Positions 17,670-26,568 of a DNA stretch of 64,000 bases are shown one piece after another. This DNA comes from Methylobacterium sp. J-090 (GTDB taxonomy: Bacteria > Pseudomonadota > Alphaproteobacteria > Rhizobiales > Beijerinckiaceae): positions 20,253-84,252 of the forward strand of contig NZ_JAKSXV010000087.1 of assembly GCF_022829345.1 (NCBI RefSeq), read 5' to 3'. The translations under genes were made by a program, and so were the position numbers. The first letter of the stretch is position 1. The number at the start of each line of letters is the position of its first letter. Below the pieces are notes generated by a model. It had not been told where the DNA came from, searched no databases, and worked only from the letters and a program-made list of their open reading frames with translations.

Positions 17670-18506
17670 GTGCCCCCTCCTCCCTCGACCCTGCAGACCC
17701 TGCTGCCCGATCTCGGGCAGCGCGTGCTCGTGATGGGCATCCTCAACGTCACGCCGGATTCCTTCTCCGACGGCGGGCGTTTCGCCGACCCCGGACCCGC
17801 CCGTGCGCAGGCCGAGACCCTGGTGGCCGAGGGCGCGGCCCTCGTCGACATCGGTGGCGAATCGACCCGTCCGGGCCACACCCCCGTCTCGGCCGAGGAG
17901 GAGCAGGCCCGCATCCTGCCGGTGATCCGCGCTCTCGCGGGTCGCCTGGCCCTGCCGATCTCCATCGACACCTACAAGGCCTCCACCGCCCGCGTGGCCC
18001 TGGAAGCCGGCGCCCGCATCGTCAACGACGTCTGGGGCCTGCAGCGTGAGCCCGACATCGCCCATGTCGCCGCCGATCACGGTGCGCCCGTGATGGTGAT
18101 GCACAACCGCGAGACCATCGAGCCCGAGATCGACATCGTCGCCGACATGCTGCGCTTCTTCGAGCGCTCGCTCGCCATCGCTCGGCATGCCGGCATCCGC
18201 GATTCCGACATCGTCCTCGATCCGGGAATCGGCTTCGGCAAGAGCTGGGACCAGCACCTCGAAGCCCTGCGGCGGCTGCCCGAGATCGTCGCCCTCGGCT
18301 TTCCGGTCCTCGTCGGCGTCTCGCGAAAATCCCTGCTGGGCCGCCTGCACAACACGGAGACGAAGCCGGTGGACCGCCTGTACGGCTCGGTGGCGAGCCA
18401 CGTGCTGGCCGCGACCCTGGGCGCGCAGATCGTGCGGGTCCACGACGTCGCCCCCCACGTCGACGCCCTGCGGGTGGTGGATGCCGTGATGAGGCGCGCG
18501 TCATGA
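17670..18506 (+). CDS. folP: Dihydropteroate synthase
   Basis: The 278-residue TIM-barrel enzyme joins dihydropterin pyrophosphate and p-aminobenzoate in folate synthesis. Diagnostic motifs are VMGILNVTPDSFSDGG near the start, VDIGGESTRPG near residue 60 and DPGIGFGKSWDQH and VGVSRKS further on. The GTG at 17670 is chosen since the family sequence starts shortly after it. A TTG at 17607 would add 21 unrelated residues. It starts the folP-folB-folK set, 102 bases after the PQQ-linked genes in the same direction, and overlaps folB by four bases. Confidence 0.93.
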   Translation: MPPPPSTLQTLLPDLGQRVLVMGILNVTPDSFSDGGRFADPGPARAQAETLVAEGAALVDIGGESTRPGHTPVSAEEEQARILPVIRALAGRLALPISIDTYKASTARVALEAGARIVNDVWGLQREPDIAHVAADHGAPVMVMHNRETIEPEIDIVADMLRFFERSLAIARHAGIRDSDIVLDPGIGFGKSWDQHLEALRRLPEIVALGFPVLVGVSRKSLLGRLHNTETKPVDRLYGSVASHVLAATLGAQIVRVHDVAPHVDALRVVDAVMRRAS

Positions 18507-18880
18507 GCGACCGCATCCTCGTCCAGCGCATCGCGGTCTTCGCCTATCACGGCCTTCTGGAGGAGGAAGCGCGCCTGGGCCAGCGCTTCTACATCTCCCT
18601 CGACTGCCGCCTCGATCTCGCCCCCGCCGGCCGCTCCGACGACGTGGCCCTGACCGTCAGCTACGCCGATCTGACCGAGATCGTCACCCGCATCGCCACC
18701 GAGCGGCGCTTCGCCCTCATCGAGGCCGTGGCCGAGGCCATCGCGGCCGAAATCCTGTCAGCGCACGAACCGATCCGGAGCGTGAGCGTACGGGTGGACA
18801 AGCCGAGCGCGCCGGTGCCGGCGGTGATCGAGGGCGTCGCCATCGAGATCACCCGCCACCGGGCCGGGGCCGGGGCATGA
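18503..18880 (+). CDS. folB: Dihydroneopterin aldolase
   Basis: The 125-residue enzyme converts dihydroneopterin to 6-hydroxymethyl-dihydropterin and glycolaldehyde. The family pattern is clear: ILVQRIAVFAYHGLLEEEARLGQRFYISL at the N-terminus, with the catalytic glutamate and the VSYADL stretch, and a C-terminal SVRVDKPSAPVP containing the active-site lysine. The start codon overlaps the folP stop and the stop overlaps the folK start, so all three folate genes are coupled. Confidence 0.93.
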   Translation: MSDRILVQRIAVFAYHGLLEEEARLGQRFYISLDCRLDLAPAGRSDDVALTVSYADLTEIVTRIATERRFALIEAVAEAIAAEILSAHEPIRSVSVRVDKPSAPVPAVIEGVAIEITRHRAGAGA

Positions 18881-19365
18881 CCGCTCTCCCCATGAGCGCA
18901 GCCTATCTCGGCCTCGGCAGCAACATCGGCGACAAGGCCGCGACCCTGGCCGAGGCGGTGGCGCGCCTCGCGGTGACGCCGGGCATCCGCATCACCGCGC
19001 GCTCGGCCGATTACCGCACCCCGCCCTGGGGCGACACCGACCAGGACTGGTTCCTCAACGCGGCGTTGGGCATTGAGACCTCGCTCTCGCCCCACGACCT
19101 GCTGGAAGCCGGCCTCGCCATCGAGACCGCCATGGGCCGGGTGCGCGAGCGCCGCTGGGGACCGCGCGTCATCGACATCGACGTGTTGTCCTACGCCGGC
19201 GCGACCATCGCGGACGAGCGCCTCGTCCTGCCGCACCGGTTCGTCCGCGAGCGAGCCTTCGTGCTGGTGCCGCTCGCCGAGATCGCCCCCGACCTCGTCA
19301 TCGGCCCGGAGACGGTGGCGCAGGCCCTGTCGAAGCTCGACGCCACCGGGATCGTGCGCGACTGA
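18877..19365 (+). CDS. folK: 2-amino-4-hydroxy-6-hydroxymethyldihydropteridine pyrophosphokinase
   Basis: The 162-residue enzyme transfers pyrophosphate from ATP to 6-hydroxymethyl-dihydropterin. It has GLGSNIGDKAATLAEAVARL near residue 10, the NAALGIETSLSPHDLL segment, and the HPPK signature RRWGPRVIDIDVL around residues 90-102. It ends the folate operon. Its stop codon directly abuts the stop of the convergent L,D-transpeptidase gene with no spacer, so transcription from the two sides must meet here. Confidence 0.94.
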   Translation: MTALPMSAAYLGLGSNIGDKAATLAEAVARLAVTPGIRITARSADYRTPPWGDTDQDWFLNAALGIETSLSPHDLLEAGLAIETAMGRVRERRWGPRVIDIDVLSYAGATIADERLVLPHRFVRERAFVLVPLAEIAPDLVIGPETVAQALSKLDATGIVRD

Positions 19366-19938
19366 TCAGGGCCTGATCTCCACCGGGGTGCCGACATCGA
19401 CCCGGGCGTAGATCGCCTCCATCTCGGCATTGGTGACGCCGACGCACCCGTTCGTCCAGTCGACGAGCTGGTGCAGGGGGCCGACCCAGGAGAAGCCGTT
19501 GAACACGCCGTGGATCATGATATCGCCCCCGGGCTCCCGGCCCTCCGCCGCGGCCTCGGCCGCCTGCTCCGGCGTCGGGTAGGACACCTTCAGGGACAGG
19601 TGCGCGACGCTGCGCGGGTTGCGATAAGCGATCGCGTAGATCCCCTCGGGCGTCCGTCCGTCCCCCTCGCGCGCCTTCTGCCCGATCGGCGAGAAACCGA
19701 GGGAGACCGGATAGGTGGCGAGCACGCGGCCCTCCCGCAGCAGGGTCAGGCGCCGCGCGGCCTTCTCCACGAGGATGCGGTCGGCCCGCTCCGGGGCCAC
19801 GACGAGGTCCGGCTCGACGCGCGTCCATTGCCGCTGATCGACCAGGGCGAGCCCGAGGACGCCGAGAACGACGAGGGCGGCGATGGACCCGATCCACCGC
19901 CGCCCTCGTGGGCCTCGATGCGGACCAGGGCCCGCCAT
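19366..19938 (-). CDS. L,D-transpeptidase (YkuD domain)
   Basis: The 190-residue protein has one N-terminal membrane anchor or uncleaved signal (residues about 15-34) and a YkuD domain with catalytic His143 (IMIHGVFNG) and Cys165 in WTNGCVGV, the S/T-x-G-C motif that cross-links peptidoglycan or attaches proteins to it. The ATG at 19938 starts one base after the xoxJ stop codon, so it is the fourth gene of a xoxF-xoxG-xoxJ transcript. It probably acts on the cell wall in the periplasm. Why it travels with methanol dehydrogenase is unclear. Confidence 0.88.
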   Translation of the reverse strand: MAGPGPHRGPRGRRWIGSIAALVVLGVLGLALVDQRQWTRVEPDLVVAPERADRILVEKAARRLTLLREGRVLATYPVSLGFSPIGQKAREGDGRTPEGIYAIAYRNPRSVAHLSLKVSYPTPEQAAEAAAEGREPGGDIMIHGVFNGFSWVGPLHQLVDWTNGCVGVTNAEMEAIYARVDVGTPVEIRP

Positions 19939-19939
19939 G

Positions 19940-20794
19940 TCAGGGTTTCGGCGCGTCGAGGAGCTTGTTGCCTTCCTCCTCGAGGAGCGGCACATCGAAG
20001 TCCCGCAGCACCGTCTCGATGTCGGCGCGGCGCTTGCGCAGGATGGTGTTGAGGGTCCGCTTCCAGTCGTTCTCCTCCATCCGCACCCCCAGGGCGATGC
20101 GGAAGGTGAGCGGCGGCCGGTCGGGCTCTTCGAGGAGCGGCACCACGGTCATGGGCACGCCGCTCTGCTTGGCCAGCCAGCCGGCGGCCGGACCCCAGAG
20201 GATGGCCGCGTCGACCCGCTTCTCGGCGAGATCGGCGATCACCTCGGCCGCGATGGTCTGGTGCTTGCGGGCCGGATCGAGCTGGTAGGGCGCGTAGGCC
20301 TTCATCGAACTGACGAGGCCGAGTTCCCCCATCCGGTTCACCGGGGGCGTGCCGCCGATGACGCCGATGGCCTTGCCCTTGAGACGGGGATCGTCGAGGC
20401 GCGTCACCCCGTCGAGTTCGCCCGTGCGGGTGACCAGGGTGTAGGCGGAGCGGTAGTACGGGTTGGTGTGCTGCACGAGCTCGCCGCCCGACGCCGACCC
20501 CATGATGAGGTCGCACAGGCCGGTGCCGAGGGTGTTGCGCACGAAGCCCGGCCCCTGCGTCAGCCAGTAGTAGCGGACCTTGACCTTCAGCTCCTCGGCG
20601 ATGATCGCCGCGATCCGGTTCTCGAACCCGTCCTCCTTGCGCTGGGAGAACGGCATGTTGCCCGGATCGCCGCAGACCCGCAGGGTGTCCGTGGTGACGA
20701 GGTCCGGCAGCGATTGCGCCAACGCGGGTCGCGCCCCTGCTGCGGTGAGCAGGAGCGCGAGGGCGAGGCCGGTGGTCGAGCCTGTGCGGATCAT
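19940..20794 (-). CDS. xoxJ: Methanol dehydrogenase-associated periplasmic binding protein XoxJ
   Basis: The 284-residue protein has a signal peptide (LALALLLTAAGARPALA, cleavage near residue 26) and the fold of extracellular solute-binding proteins. DTLRVCGDPGNMPFS, ENRIAAIIAEELKVKVRYYW and GLCDLIMGSASGGELV are the conserved stretches of the XoxJ/MxaJ group. Such proteins are thought to help methanol dehydrogenase maturation rather than import a solute. The ATG overlaps the xoxG stop (ATGA). Confidence 0.93.
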   Translation of the reverse strand: MIRTGSTTGLALALLLTAAGARPALAQSLPDLVTTDTLRVCGDPGNMPFSQRKEDGFENRIAAIIAEELKVKVRYYWLTQGPGFVRNTLGTGLCDLIMGSASGGELVQHTNPYYRSAYTLVTRTGELDGVTRLDDPRLKGKAIGVIGGTPPVNRMGELGLVSSMKAYAPYQLDPARKHQTIAAEVIADLAEKRVDAAILWGPAAGWLAKQSGVPMTVVPLLEEPDRPPLTFRIALGVRMEENDWKRTLNTILRKRRADIETVLRDFDVPLLEEEGNKLLDAPKP

Positions 20795-21429
20795 CAGCCG
20801 CCCAGGCACTCCTTCTCGGCCTTCTTGGCGGCCTCGGGCTTCTCTTCCTTGTCCGTCGGGCGCACGCGCGGCATGGCGCCGGAGGCACGGGCCTTCAGGT
20901 AGGTGTAGAGGTCGTCGGCGTAGCACATGACGTTCTTGTTGTCGCCGAAGGCCGGCATGACGTTGGTGCCGCTCGCGCTGATGTCCTGCTTGCCGCCGGC
21001 GATGATGCCGATGAACTCCTCGTAGGAGATGCGCTTGAGCGAATCCTTGAGGGCGGGCGCGTAGGTCGAGCCCATAGCATCGGGGCCGTGGCAGACGTGG
21101 CACTCGGCATGATAGCGGCGGTAGCCGGAATAGGCGTACCAGTCGAACTTCTTGCCGTCATTGGTGATGTGGTAGGTCGGGGCGCCGTCCTTGTCGAAGT
21201 ACTTGCCGTCCTCGACCTTCACCGCCTGATACTTGTCGAGGAGCTTGGCGTCCTTGTCGGCCGCATTGGGATCGAGCTGGTTGGCCAGTGCGGCATCCGC
21301 AGGCTTGGCGTCGGCGGACTTGGCGTCGGCGGGCTTGGCATCTTGCGCCTGAACGGCGGCAGTGGAGGCGAGCGCGAGAACGAGGGCGGCGACGAGCGGA
21401 CGGATGGCGGCTTTGCTTTGGTACTGCAA
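20794..21429 (-). CDS. xoxG: Cytochrome c XoxG, electron acceptor of XoxF
   Basis: The 211-residue periplasmic c-type cytochrome has a signal peptide (LVAALVLALASTAAVQA) and a single heme site Cys110-His-Val-Cys113-His114, with a likely axial methionine in NVMPAFGDN. A short low-complexity region of DAKPA/DAKSA repeats (residues 30-47) precedes the heme domain. The TTG at 21429 is preferred because GGGAGA stands seven bases upstream. An in-frame ATG at 21450 would add seven residues. It takes electrons from XoxF. A stable hairpin separates it from xoxF. Confidence 0.92.
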   Translation of the reverse strand: MQYQSKAAIRPLVAALVLALASTAAVQAQDAKPADAKSADAKPADAALANQLDPNAADKDAKLLDKYQAVKVEDGKYFDKDGAPTYHITNDGKKFDWYAYSGYRRYHAECHVCHGPDAMGSTYAPALKDSLKRISYEEFIGIIAGGKQDISASGTNVMPAFGDNKNVMCYADDLYTYLKARASGAMPRVRPTDKEEKPEAAKKAEKECLGG

Positions 21430-21506
21430 CGACGTTTCTCCCAGGAGCATCCATCGGCCCGTTGGACCGATGTTCGAATTGTTCTTGATAAGGACCTAAT
21501 CATAAA

Positions 21507-21536
21507 GGTGCCGGCGCGGAAACCCGCGCCGGCACC
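21507..21536 (-). terminator. Strong hairpin between xoxF and xoxG
   Basis: The 13-bp perfect stem ggtgccggcgcgg (21507-21519) with its complement ccgcgccggcacc (21524-21536) encloses a 4-base loop. Read on the transcribed minus strand it is followed by TTTATGATT, a weak U tract. It lies 28 bases after the xoxF stop and about 77 bases before xoxG. It could be a partial terminator or a mRNA-stabilising structure that makes xoxF mRNA more abundant than xoxGJ. Confidence 0.7.
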
Positions 21537-21563
21537 CTAACCTTCAAAGCTTCGTGCGACCGA

Positions 21564-23366
21564 TTAGTTCGGGAGCGCGAACACGGTCAGCTGACCGCCG
21601 AGGTTGGTGTAGTTCGAGAGGGCGGCGTAACCACCCACCGCGCCGAGACCGGCGTTCGGGTCGGTCAGGCCGGCCGCGAGGCCGATGCCGGCCCAGCCAC
21701 CGACACCCGACAGGATGCCGACGAACTGCTTGCCCTTGTGCTGGTAGGTCATCACGTTGCCGATGATGCCCGACGGGGTCTTGAACTTGTAGAGTTCCTT
21801 ACCGGTCTTGGCATCGACGGCCTTCAGGTAGCCCTCGAGGGTGCCGTAGAACACCACGTCACCGGCGGTGGCGAGAGCGCCCGACCAGACCGAGAACTGC
21901 TCGGCGTTCGACCACTTGATCTTACCACCGACGCCGTCCCAGGCGATGAAGTTACCCATGCCGCCGTGGCTGTTGGGGGCCGGGTACATGGCGAGCGTCG
22001 CACCGACGTAGGGCTGGCCGGGGGTGTAGGACACCCGGAACGGCTCGTAGTCCATGCAGACGTGGTTGGTGGGCACGTAGAACAGGTTGGTCTTCGGCGA
22101 GAACGCAGCAGGCTGCTGGTCCTTGGTGCCGAGGGCCGCGGGGCAGATACCCTTGGAGTTGGTATCTTCACCGTTCTGCTCGGTGGAGTACTTGGCCTGG
22201 ACGAGCGGGCGGCCGTAGTTCTTGGAGCCCTTGTCCATGTCGACCTTGGAGGCCCAGTTCACCACCGGATCGAACTTCTCGGCGACCAGGAGCTCGCCGG
22301 TGGCGCGATCGAGGGTGTAGCCGAAGCCGTTGCGGTCGAAGTGGGTGAGCAGCGGACGCTCCTTGCCGTCAACCTTCTGATCCGTGAGGATCATCTCGTT
22401 GATGCCGTCGTAGTCCCACTCGTCGTGCGGGGTCATCTGGTAGACCCACTTGGCCATGCCTGTATCCGGGTTACGCGCCCAGATGGTCATGGACCACTTG
22501 TTGTCGCCCGGACGCTGCTTGGGGTTCCAGGTCGAGGGGTTGCCCGAGCCGTAGTACATCAGGTCGAGCTTGGGATCGTAGGAGAACCAGCCCCAGGTGC
22601 AACCGCCGCCGGTCTTCCACTGGTCGCCTTCCCAGGTCTTGATCGAAGAGTCCTTGCCGACCGGCTTGCCGAGCGACGTGGTCTTCTCGGGGTCCATGAT
22701 CAGCTGGTCGTCGGTGCCCACCGAGTAGCCGCGCCAGACCTTCTTGCCGGACTTGGCGTCGTAGGCCGTCACGTGGCACTGCACGCCGAACTCGCCGCCG
22801 GAGATGCCGACGATGATCTTGTCCTTCACGGGCAGGACGGTGGCGGTGTTGGTCTCACCCTTCTTGGGGTCGCCGTTGACGACGGACCAGTTCACCTTGC
22901 CGGACTTGGCGTCGAGCGAGACGACAGTGGTGTCGGCCTGGTGCAGGATGATGGCGCCGTCGGCGTAGGCCAGACCACGGTTGACCGTGTCACAGCACAT
23001 GACCGGGATGACGCTCGGGTCCTGCTTCGGCTCGTACTTCCAGACGATCACGCCGTCCTTGTCGAGGTCGAGGGCGTAGACGATGTTCGGGAAGGGGGTG
23101 TGGACGTACATCATGTTGCCGACGACGAGGGGCGAGCCCTCGTGACCGCGCAGCACACCGGTCGAGAACGTCCAGGCCACCTGCAGCTGCTTGACGTTGC
23201 TGGCGTTGATCTGGTCGAGCTTCGAATAGCGGGTGTTGGCGTAATCGACGGTCTGAAGAACCTGCTCGGCCGGGTTGGCCGTGCGCTTCAGGACGTCCTC
23301 GTTGGCGAGGACCGGGCTCGAGGCCACCAGGCCGGCGCCCAGGGCGAGAAGGTGAACCGCTCTCAT
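21564..23366 (-). CDS. xoxF: Lanthanide-dependent methanol dehydrogenase XoxF
   Basis: The 600-residue PQQ-dependent periplasmic alcohol dehydrogenase oxidises methanol. There is a signal peptide to about residue 21 and an eight-bladed propeller. The vicinal disulfide Cys124-Cys125 is in [11 protein letters not shown]. Metal and PQQ ligands are seen in GGEFGVQ (Glu192), [10 protein letters not shown] (Asn276) and WDYDG (catalytic Asp318 and Asp320). Asp320, two residues after the catalytic Asp, is the mark of lanthanide XoxF enzymes. Calcium-type MxaF has Ala there. The ATG at 23366 has GGAGG six bases upstream. An in-frame start at 23381 exists but has no ribosome site. It leads xoxF-xoxG-xoxJ-ldt. 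Confidence 0.97.
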   Translation of the reverse strand: MRAVHLLALGAGLVASSPVLANEDVLKRTANPAEQVLQTVDYANTRYSKLDQINASNVKQLQVAWTFSTGVLRGHEGSPLVVGNMMYVHTPFPNIVYALDLDKDGVIVWKYEPKQDPSVIPVMCCDTVNRGLAYADGAIILHQADTTVVSLDAKSGKVNWSVVNGDPKKGETNTATVLPVKDKIIVGISGGEFGVQCHVTAYDAKSGKKVWRGYSVGTDDQLIMDPEKTTSLGKPVGKDSSIKTWEGDQWKTGGGCTWGWFSYDPKLDLMYYGSGNPSTWNPKQRPGDNKWSMTIWARNPDTGMAKWVYQMTPHDEWDYDGINEMILTDQKVDGKERPLLTHFDRNGFGYTLDRATGELLVAEKFDPVVNWASKVDMDKGSKNYGRPLVQAKYSTEQNGEDTNSKGICPAALGTKDQQPAAFSPKTNLFYVPTNHVCMDYEPFRVSYTPGQPYVGATLAMYPAPNSHGGMGNFIAWDGVGGKIKWSNAEQFSVWSGALATAGDVVFYGTLEGYLKAVDAKTGKELYKFKTPSGIIGNVMTYQHKGKQFVGILSGVGGWAGIGLAAGLTDPNAGLGAVGGYAALSNYTNLGGQLTVFALPN

Positions 23367-24018
23367 GCATTCCTCCGACAAGTCTTGACACCTGGCATCC
23401 GCGCATCTCTCGATCTGCGTCTGTCGGTGCGACCTGCTGTTTGCGACAGGGATTTGGTGCGCTTCCGTAGCGGGCGGAGGGGCGGCCGGAACTCTGAAGT
23501 ACCATGCCGCTCATCCAGGCCAAGGGCCGCTATCCCTTTGCGGCGCCCCTCGAAACCGAAGCTTGAATGAACTCTAAGAAAAATTCCCGGCCCGTCAACT
23601 CGCTTTCTGTGAGCTTCGTGAGGCTAGGCCGAAGCTCGGCCGGACGTGACCTTGGTGAATCGAAGGCTAATGCTGCAGCGCAAACCATGGTGCGATGCAA
23701 AAACGATAATTCTGTCATCAAATAGTTTTGCCGATCCGGCGCTATCCTATGTGCGGAACGCATGGTCTGGTGGGTTTCCGGGTTCGCCTCCGCGTAGATG
23801 GCGGCTCGCGGACGCGTGCGTCTTGGTATTTGGTATTTCATCCTGGTCGTCTTGGATCGGGAGCAGAATAATGCATCAGCAGTTTTCCGCGTCGGCGCCG
23901 TCGGGCTGCGGCAGAATCGATGGGATCGGCGGTCTCGCGCATTGATGCGTTGTCTCGCCGCATCGCGCCGGTCCGTCTTTTTTCGGGGACGGACGCGTCC
24001 GGGACGGGTCCCGCCCCC
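23367..24018. promoter_or_regulatory. Long upstream region of xoxF, with a candidate promoter
   Basis: These 652 bases contain no credible gene and are less GC-rich than the surroundings. On the minus strand TTGACG (23593-23598), 16 bases and TAGAGT (23571-23576) form a candidate sigma-70-like promoter about 205 bases before the xoxF start. The -10 resembles the TAGAAA reported for methanol genes. AT-rich patches at 23655-23725 and 23820-23885 may hold regulator sites. The region also separates xoxF from the end of the ABC importer operon, which runs in the same direction. Confidence 0.4.
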
Positions 24019-24813
24019 TCAGACGGCGATGATGCCCGGGTAGCGGCCCGCCAGATCGGCCCGGGTCGCGTCGGTCCAGGCCCGGTCGCGCGAGTCCCGC
24101 GGCCGCCCGAGGGGCACCGTGGCGACGAGGCTCGCCGGCCGGGCCGAGACGAGCACGAGGCGGTCGGCGATGGCGATGGCCTCGGCGACGTTGTGGGTCA
24201 CCATCAGGACGCCCATCCCGGTCCCGGTGACGCTGCCGACCACGAGGGCGCGCAGGGCCGCCGCCGAGGTGTCGTCGAGGGAGACGAACGGCTCGTCGAG
24301 GACGAGGATGCGGGGCGCCTGGGCGAGCGCCCGGGCGAGGGCGACGCGCCGGGCCATGCCGAGGGACAGGGCGCCGGGATAGCGCGTCCGCCACGGCGTC
24401 AGGCCGAGGGATTCGAACAGGGCATCGAGGTCGCGGCCGCGCGCGGGGCGCGGCAGGGCGAGGCGCACGTTCTGCTCGACGGTGCGCCACGGCAGCAGGC
24501 GCGGCTCCTGGAACACCATGGCGATGCCGGCTTCGTCCGGATCGGGCGTCACGCTGCCGTCGTAGGCGGCGTCGAGGCCGAGCAGGATGCGCAAGGTCGT
24601 GGTCTTGCCCGCCCCCGAGGGGCCGATGAGGCAGGTGATTCTTTTCGCGTGGATGGAAAAGGCGAGGTCGCGCACGGCCTCGACCGGCTCGGGGCCGCCG
24701 GCACCGTAGACCTTGGAGATGATCTCGACGCGCAAAGCCGCCTGCTCGGCGCCGGCGTCGGACGGGCGCTCGGCGCCGGCGTTGGACGGGAGCTCAGCGC
24801 CAGCGTCGGACAT
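24019..24813 (-). CDS. ABC importer ATP-binding protein (NitT/TauT type)
   Basis: The 264-residue ATPase has Walker A GPSGAGKTT, a Q-loop in VFQEPRLLPWRT, a signature LSLGMARRVALARAL (atypical LSLGM in place of LSGGQ), Walker B ILVLDEP and a switch His in VTHN. The first 24 residues are three copies of an 8-residue repeat (SDAGAELP, SNAGAERP, SDAGAEQ) encoded by a 24-bp tandem repeat and unlike the family. It overlaps the permease gene by 20 bases. It is the last gene of a substrate-binding protein, permease, ATPase operon located behind xoxF. The substrate is unknown. Confidence 0.9.
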   Translation of the reverse strand: MSDAGAELPSNAGAERPSDAGAEQAALRVEIISKVYGAGGPEPVEAVRDLAFSIHAKRITCLIGPSGAGKTTTLRILLGLDAAYDGSVTPDPDEAGIAMVFQEPRLLPWRTVEQNVRLALPRPARGRDLDALFESLGLTPWRTRYPGALSLGMARRVALARALAQAPRILVLDEPFVSLDDTSAAALRALVVGSVTGTGMGVLMVTHNVAEAIAIADRLVLVSARPASLVATVPLGRPRDSRDRAWTDATRADLAGRYPGIIAV

Positions 24814-25531
24814 GGGCTTCGAGGCGCTGGAGGATGAGGATGTCGATGGCGATCATCACGCTCATGAACACGATGCTGTAGCCGACGATGGCCGCCACGT
24901 TCAGGCTCTGGACGAAGTAGTAGTTGATGGCGAAGCCGACGCCGTTGGGGCGCCCCAGCAGCTCGATCACCAGGACGATCTTCCAGGCCAGCGACAGGCC
25001 GGAGCGGGCGGCCGCCACCACGAAGGGCTGGAGCTGGGGCACCAGCACGTGGGCGATCCAGGTGCGGCGGTCGAAGCGGTAGGTCCGGGCCATTTCCTCG
25101 AGCTGCGGATCGAGGCCGCGCGCGCCCTCGCGCAGGATCACCGCCACGTTGGGCAGCTTGTTGAGCACCACGGCCAGCACCGCCGCGGCCTCGTTGAGGC
25201 CGACCCAGATGTAGGCCAGCACGGTGATGACCAGGGCGGGCGTGTTGAGGAGGATGAGGAGCGGCGTGTCGAGGACGAGGTTGAGGCGCCGCGACCGCCC
25301 CAGCGCGATGCCGAGCAGCACGCCGAGCACCATGGCGAGCACGAAGGAGACGCCCACCCGCGCGAGGGTGATGCCGACGTTCCACCACAGGTCGCCCGAG
25401 GCCGATTCGCTCCGGATGAAGGCCAGGATCGCGAGCGGCGCCGGCAGCAGCCGCGACCCGGCGGCGACGGCGGCCGCCTGCCATCCGGCCAGCAGGACGA
25501 GGATCGAGACGAGACGGGTGGCAAACCCCAT
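24794..25531 (-). CDS. ABC importer permease (NitT/TauT type)
   Basis: The 245-residue inner-membrane permease has about six hydrophobic segments, including LVSILVLLAGWQAAAVAAG and VSFVLAMVLGVLLGIAL, and the cytoplasmic EAA-type loop with GLDPQLEEMARTYRFDRRTWIAHVLVPQL, typical of the nitrate/sulfonate/taurine transporter class. It lies between the ATPase gene, overlapped by 20 bases, and the substrate-binding protein gene 34 bases upstream. What it imports cannot be read from the sequence. Confidence 0.9.
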   Translation of the reverse strand: MGFATRLVSILVLLAGWQAAAVAAGSRLLPAPLAILAFIRSESASGDLWWNVGITLARVGVSFVLAMVLGVLLGIALGRSRRLNLVLDTPLLILLNTPALVITVLAYIWVGLNEAAAVLAVVLNKLPNVAVILREGARGLDPQLEEMARTYRFDRRTWIAHVLVPQLQPFVVAAARSGLSLAWKIVLVIELLGRPNGVGFAINYYFVQSLNVAAIVGYSIVFMSVMIAIDILILQRLEAHVRRWR

Positions 25532-25565
25532 GTGCTAGGGGTGCCCCGGAGCGCGGCGCGGCCCG

Positions 25566-26549
25566 TCAGCCATTCGCCGTGCCGTCGTAGTACAGGCCCG
25601 GCGGCAGGGTGGTGCCGGTGCCGACGAGGCGCTCGCCGCCGAGGCGGGCCAGGACGCCGTAGAGGCGCTCGCCGTCGACCCGCTCCACCGCGAGGGGCCG
25701 GCGCGGGATGCCGGCGAGGAAATCGCGCTTGAGGGCCTCGAAGGTCGCTTCATCCTCCGCCGCCATGAGGGGGCGGACCACGTCCCAGGCCGAGGCGTCC
25801 TGGGCGAGCATGTCCTTCGCCGCCTTCGAGGCGCGGGTGAAGCCGGCGACCGCCTCAGGCTTGGCCGAAACGGTCTCGCCCGCCAGAAGGTAGCCGATCA
25901 GCGCCATGGAGCCCGTGGCGCCGAAGGCCCGCATGATGTCGTCCGAGCCGATGAGGCGGCGGAAGCCCTTGGGCTCCAGGCGGGCGCAGTAGGTCCAGTA
26001 CAGCAGCCCGGCATCGAGCTCGCCCTGCTCCAGCTTGAGCGCCAGCAGGGGGGGCGCCCCGAACGCGACGGTGGCCTCGGTCTCGAGGTCGATCCCGGCG
26101 GCATCACGGGCCTGGGCCTTGAGGAGAAGCCAGTTCTTGTCGAGGGGCCCTCCCGCGACGCCGAGGCGCTTGCCCTTGAGGTCCTTGAGGCTGGCGATGG
26201 GGCTCGACCCCGGCACCATCAGGGAGCCCTCGGTGGTGGAATAGGGGAAGAACCGCATGCTCCGTCCCTCGTTGCCGAGGCGGGCCGCCCAGAGCAGGTC
26301 GCCCACGATGGTGTCGACCTGACCGCCCTGGAAGGCGATGCGGGCGGCGTCGTTGCCGGCGAGCTTGACCACGTCGAGGGTGAAGCCGTTGGCCGCGTCG
26401 AGGCCGCGCGCCTTGATGACGGCGGCCTCCCACGAGACCGTGCCGAAGGGCAGGCTTCCCACCGAGATCTTCGGGGAATTCGCGTGGGCCGAGCGGCCGG
26501 CCAGGGGCAGCCACGCCGCCGTCGCGAGCAATCCGCGCCGTGACAGCAT
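25566..26549 (-). CDS. ABC importer substrate-binding protein (NitT/TauT type)
   Basis: The 327-residue periplasmic protein has an N-terminal signal (SRRGLLATAAWLPLAGRSAHA, with twin arginines) and the SsuA/TauA-like fold. Motifs are SVGSLPFGTVSWEAAVIKARGL, the GNDAARIAFQGGQVDTIVGD segment and LKGKRLGVAGGPLDKNW. The ATG at 26549 has a perfect GGAGGG ribosome site. It opens a three-gene importer operon placed directly behind xoxF. A 25-bp near-perfect palindrome lies 20 bases upstream of the start and may be its operator. In this family substrates include sulfonates, nitrate, pyrimidines and nicotinate-like compounds. Confidence 0.9.
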   Translation of the reverse strand: MLSRRGLLATAAWLPLAGRSAHANSPKISVGSLPFGTVSWEAAVIKARGLDAANGFTLDVVKLAGNDAARIAFQGGQVDTIVGDLLWAARLGNEGRSMRFFPYSTTEGSLMVPGSSPIASLKDLKGKRLGVAGGPLDKNWLLLKAQARDAAGIDLETEATVAFGAPPLLALKLEQGELDAGLLYWTYCARLEPKGFRRLIGSDDIMRAFGATGSMALIGYLLAGETVSAKPEAVAGFTRASKAAKDMLAQDASAWDVVRPLMAAEDEATFEALKRDFLAGIPRRPLAVERVDGERLYGVLARLGGERLVGTGTTLPPGLYYDGTANG

Positions 26550-26568
26550 AGGCGTACCCTCCTTCGGT

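Noticed and set aside
21564..23366. Identification as calcium methanol dehydrogenase MxaF
   Set aside because: The WDYDG motif with the additional Asp320 and the xoxG/xoxJ partners indicate the lanthanide XoxF type. No mxaI small subunit gene is nearby.
23530..23841. 103-residue minus-strand frame upstream of xoxF
   Set aside because: It has no ribosome site, family or coding bias. It lies in what appears to be the regulatory region.
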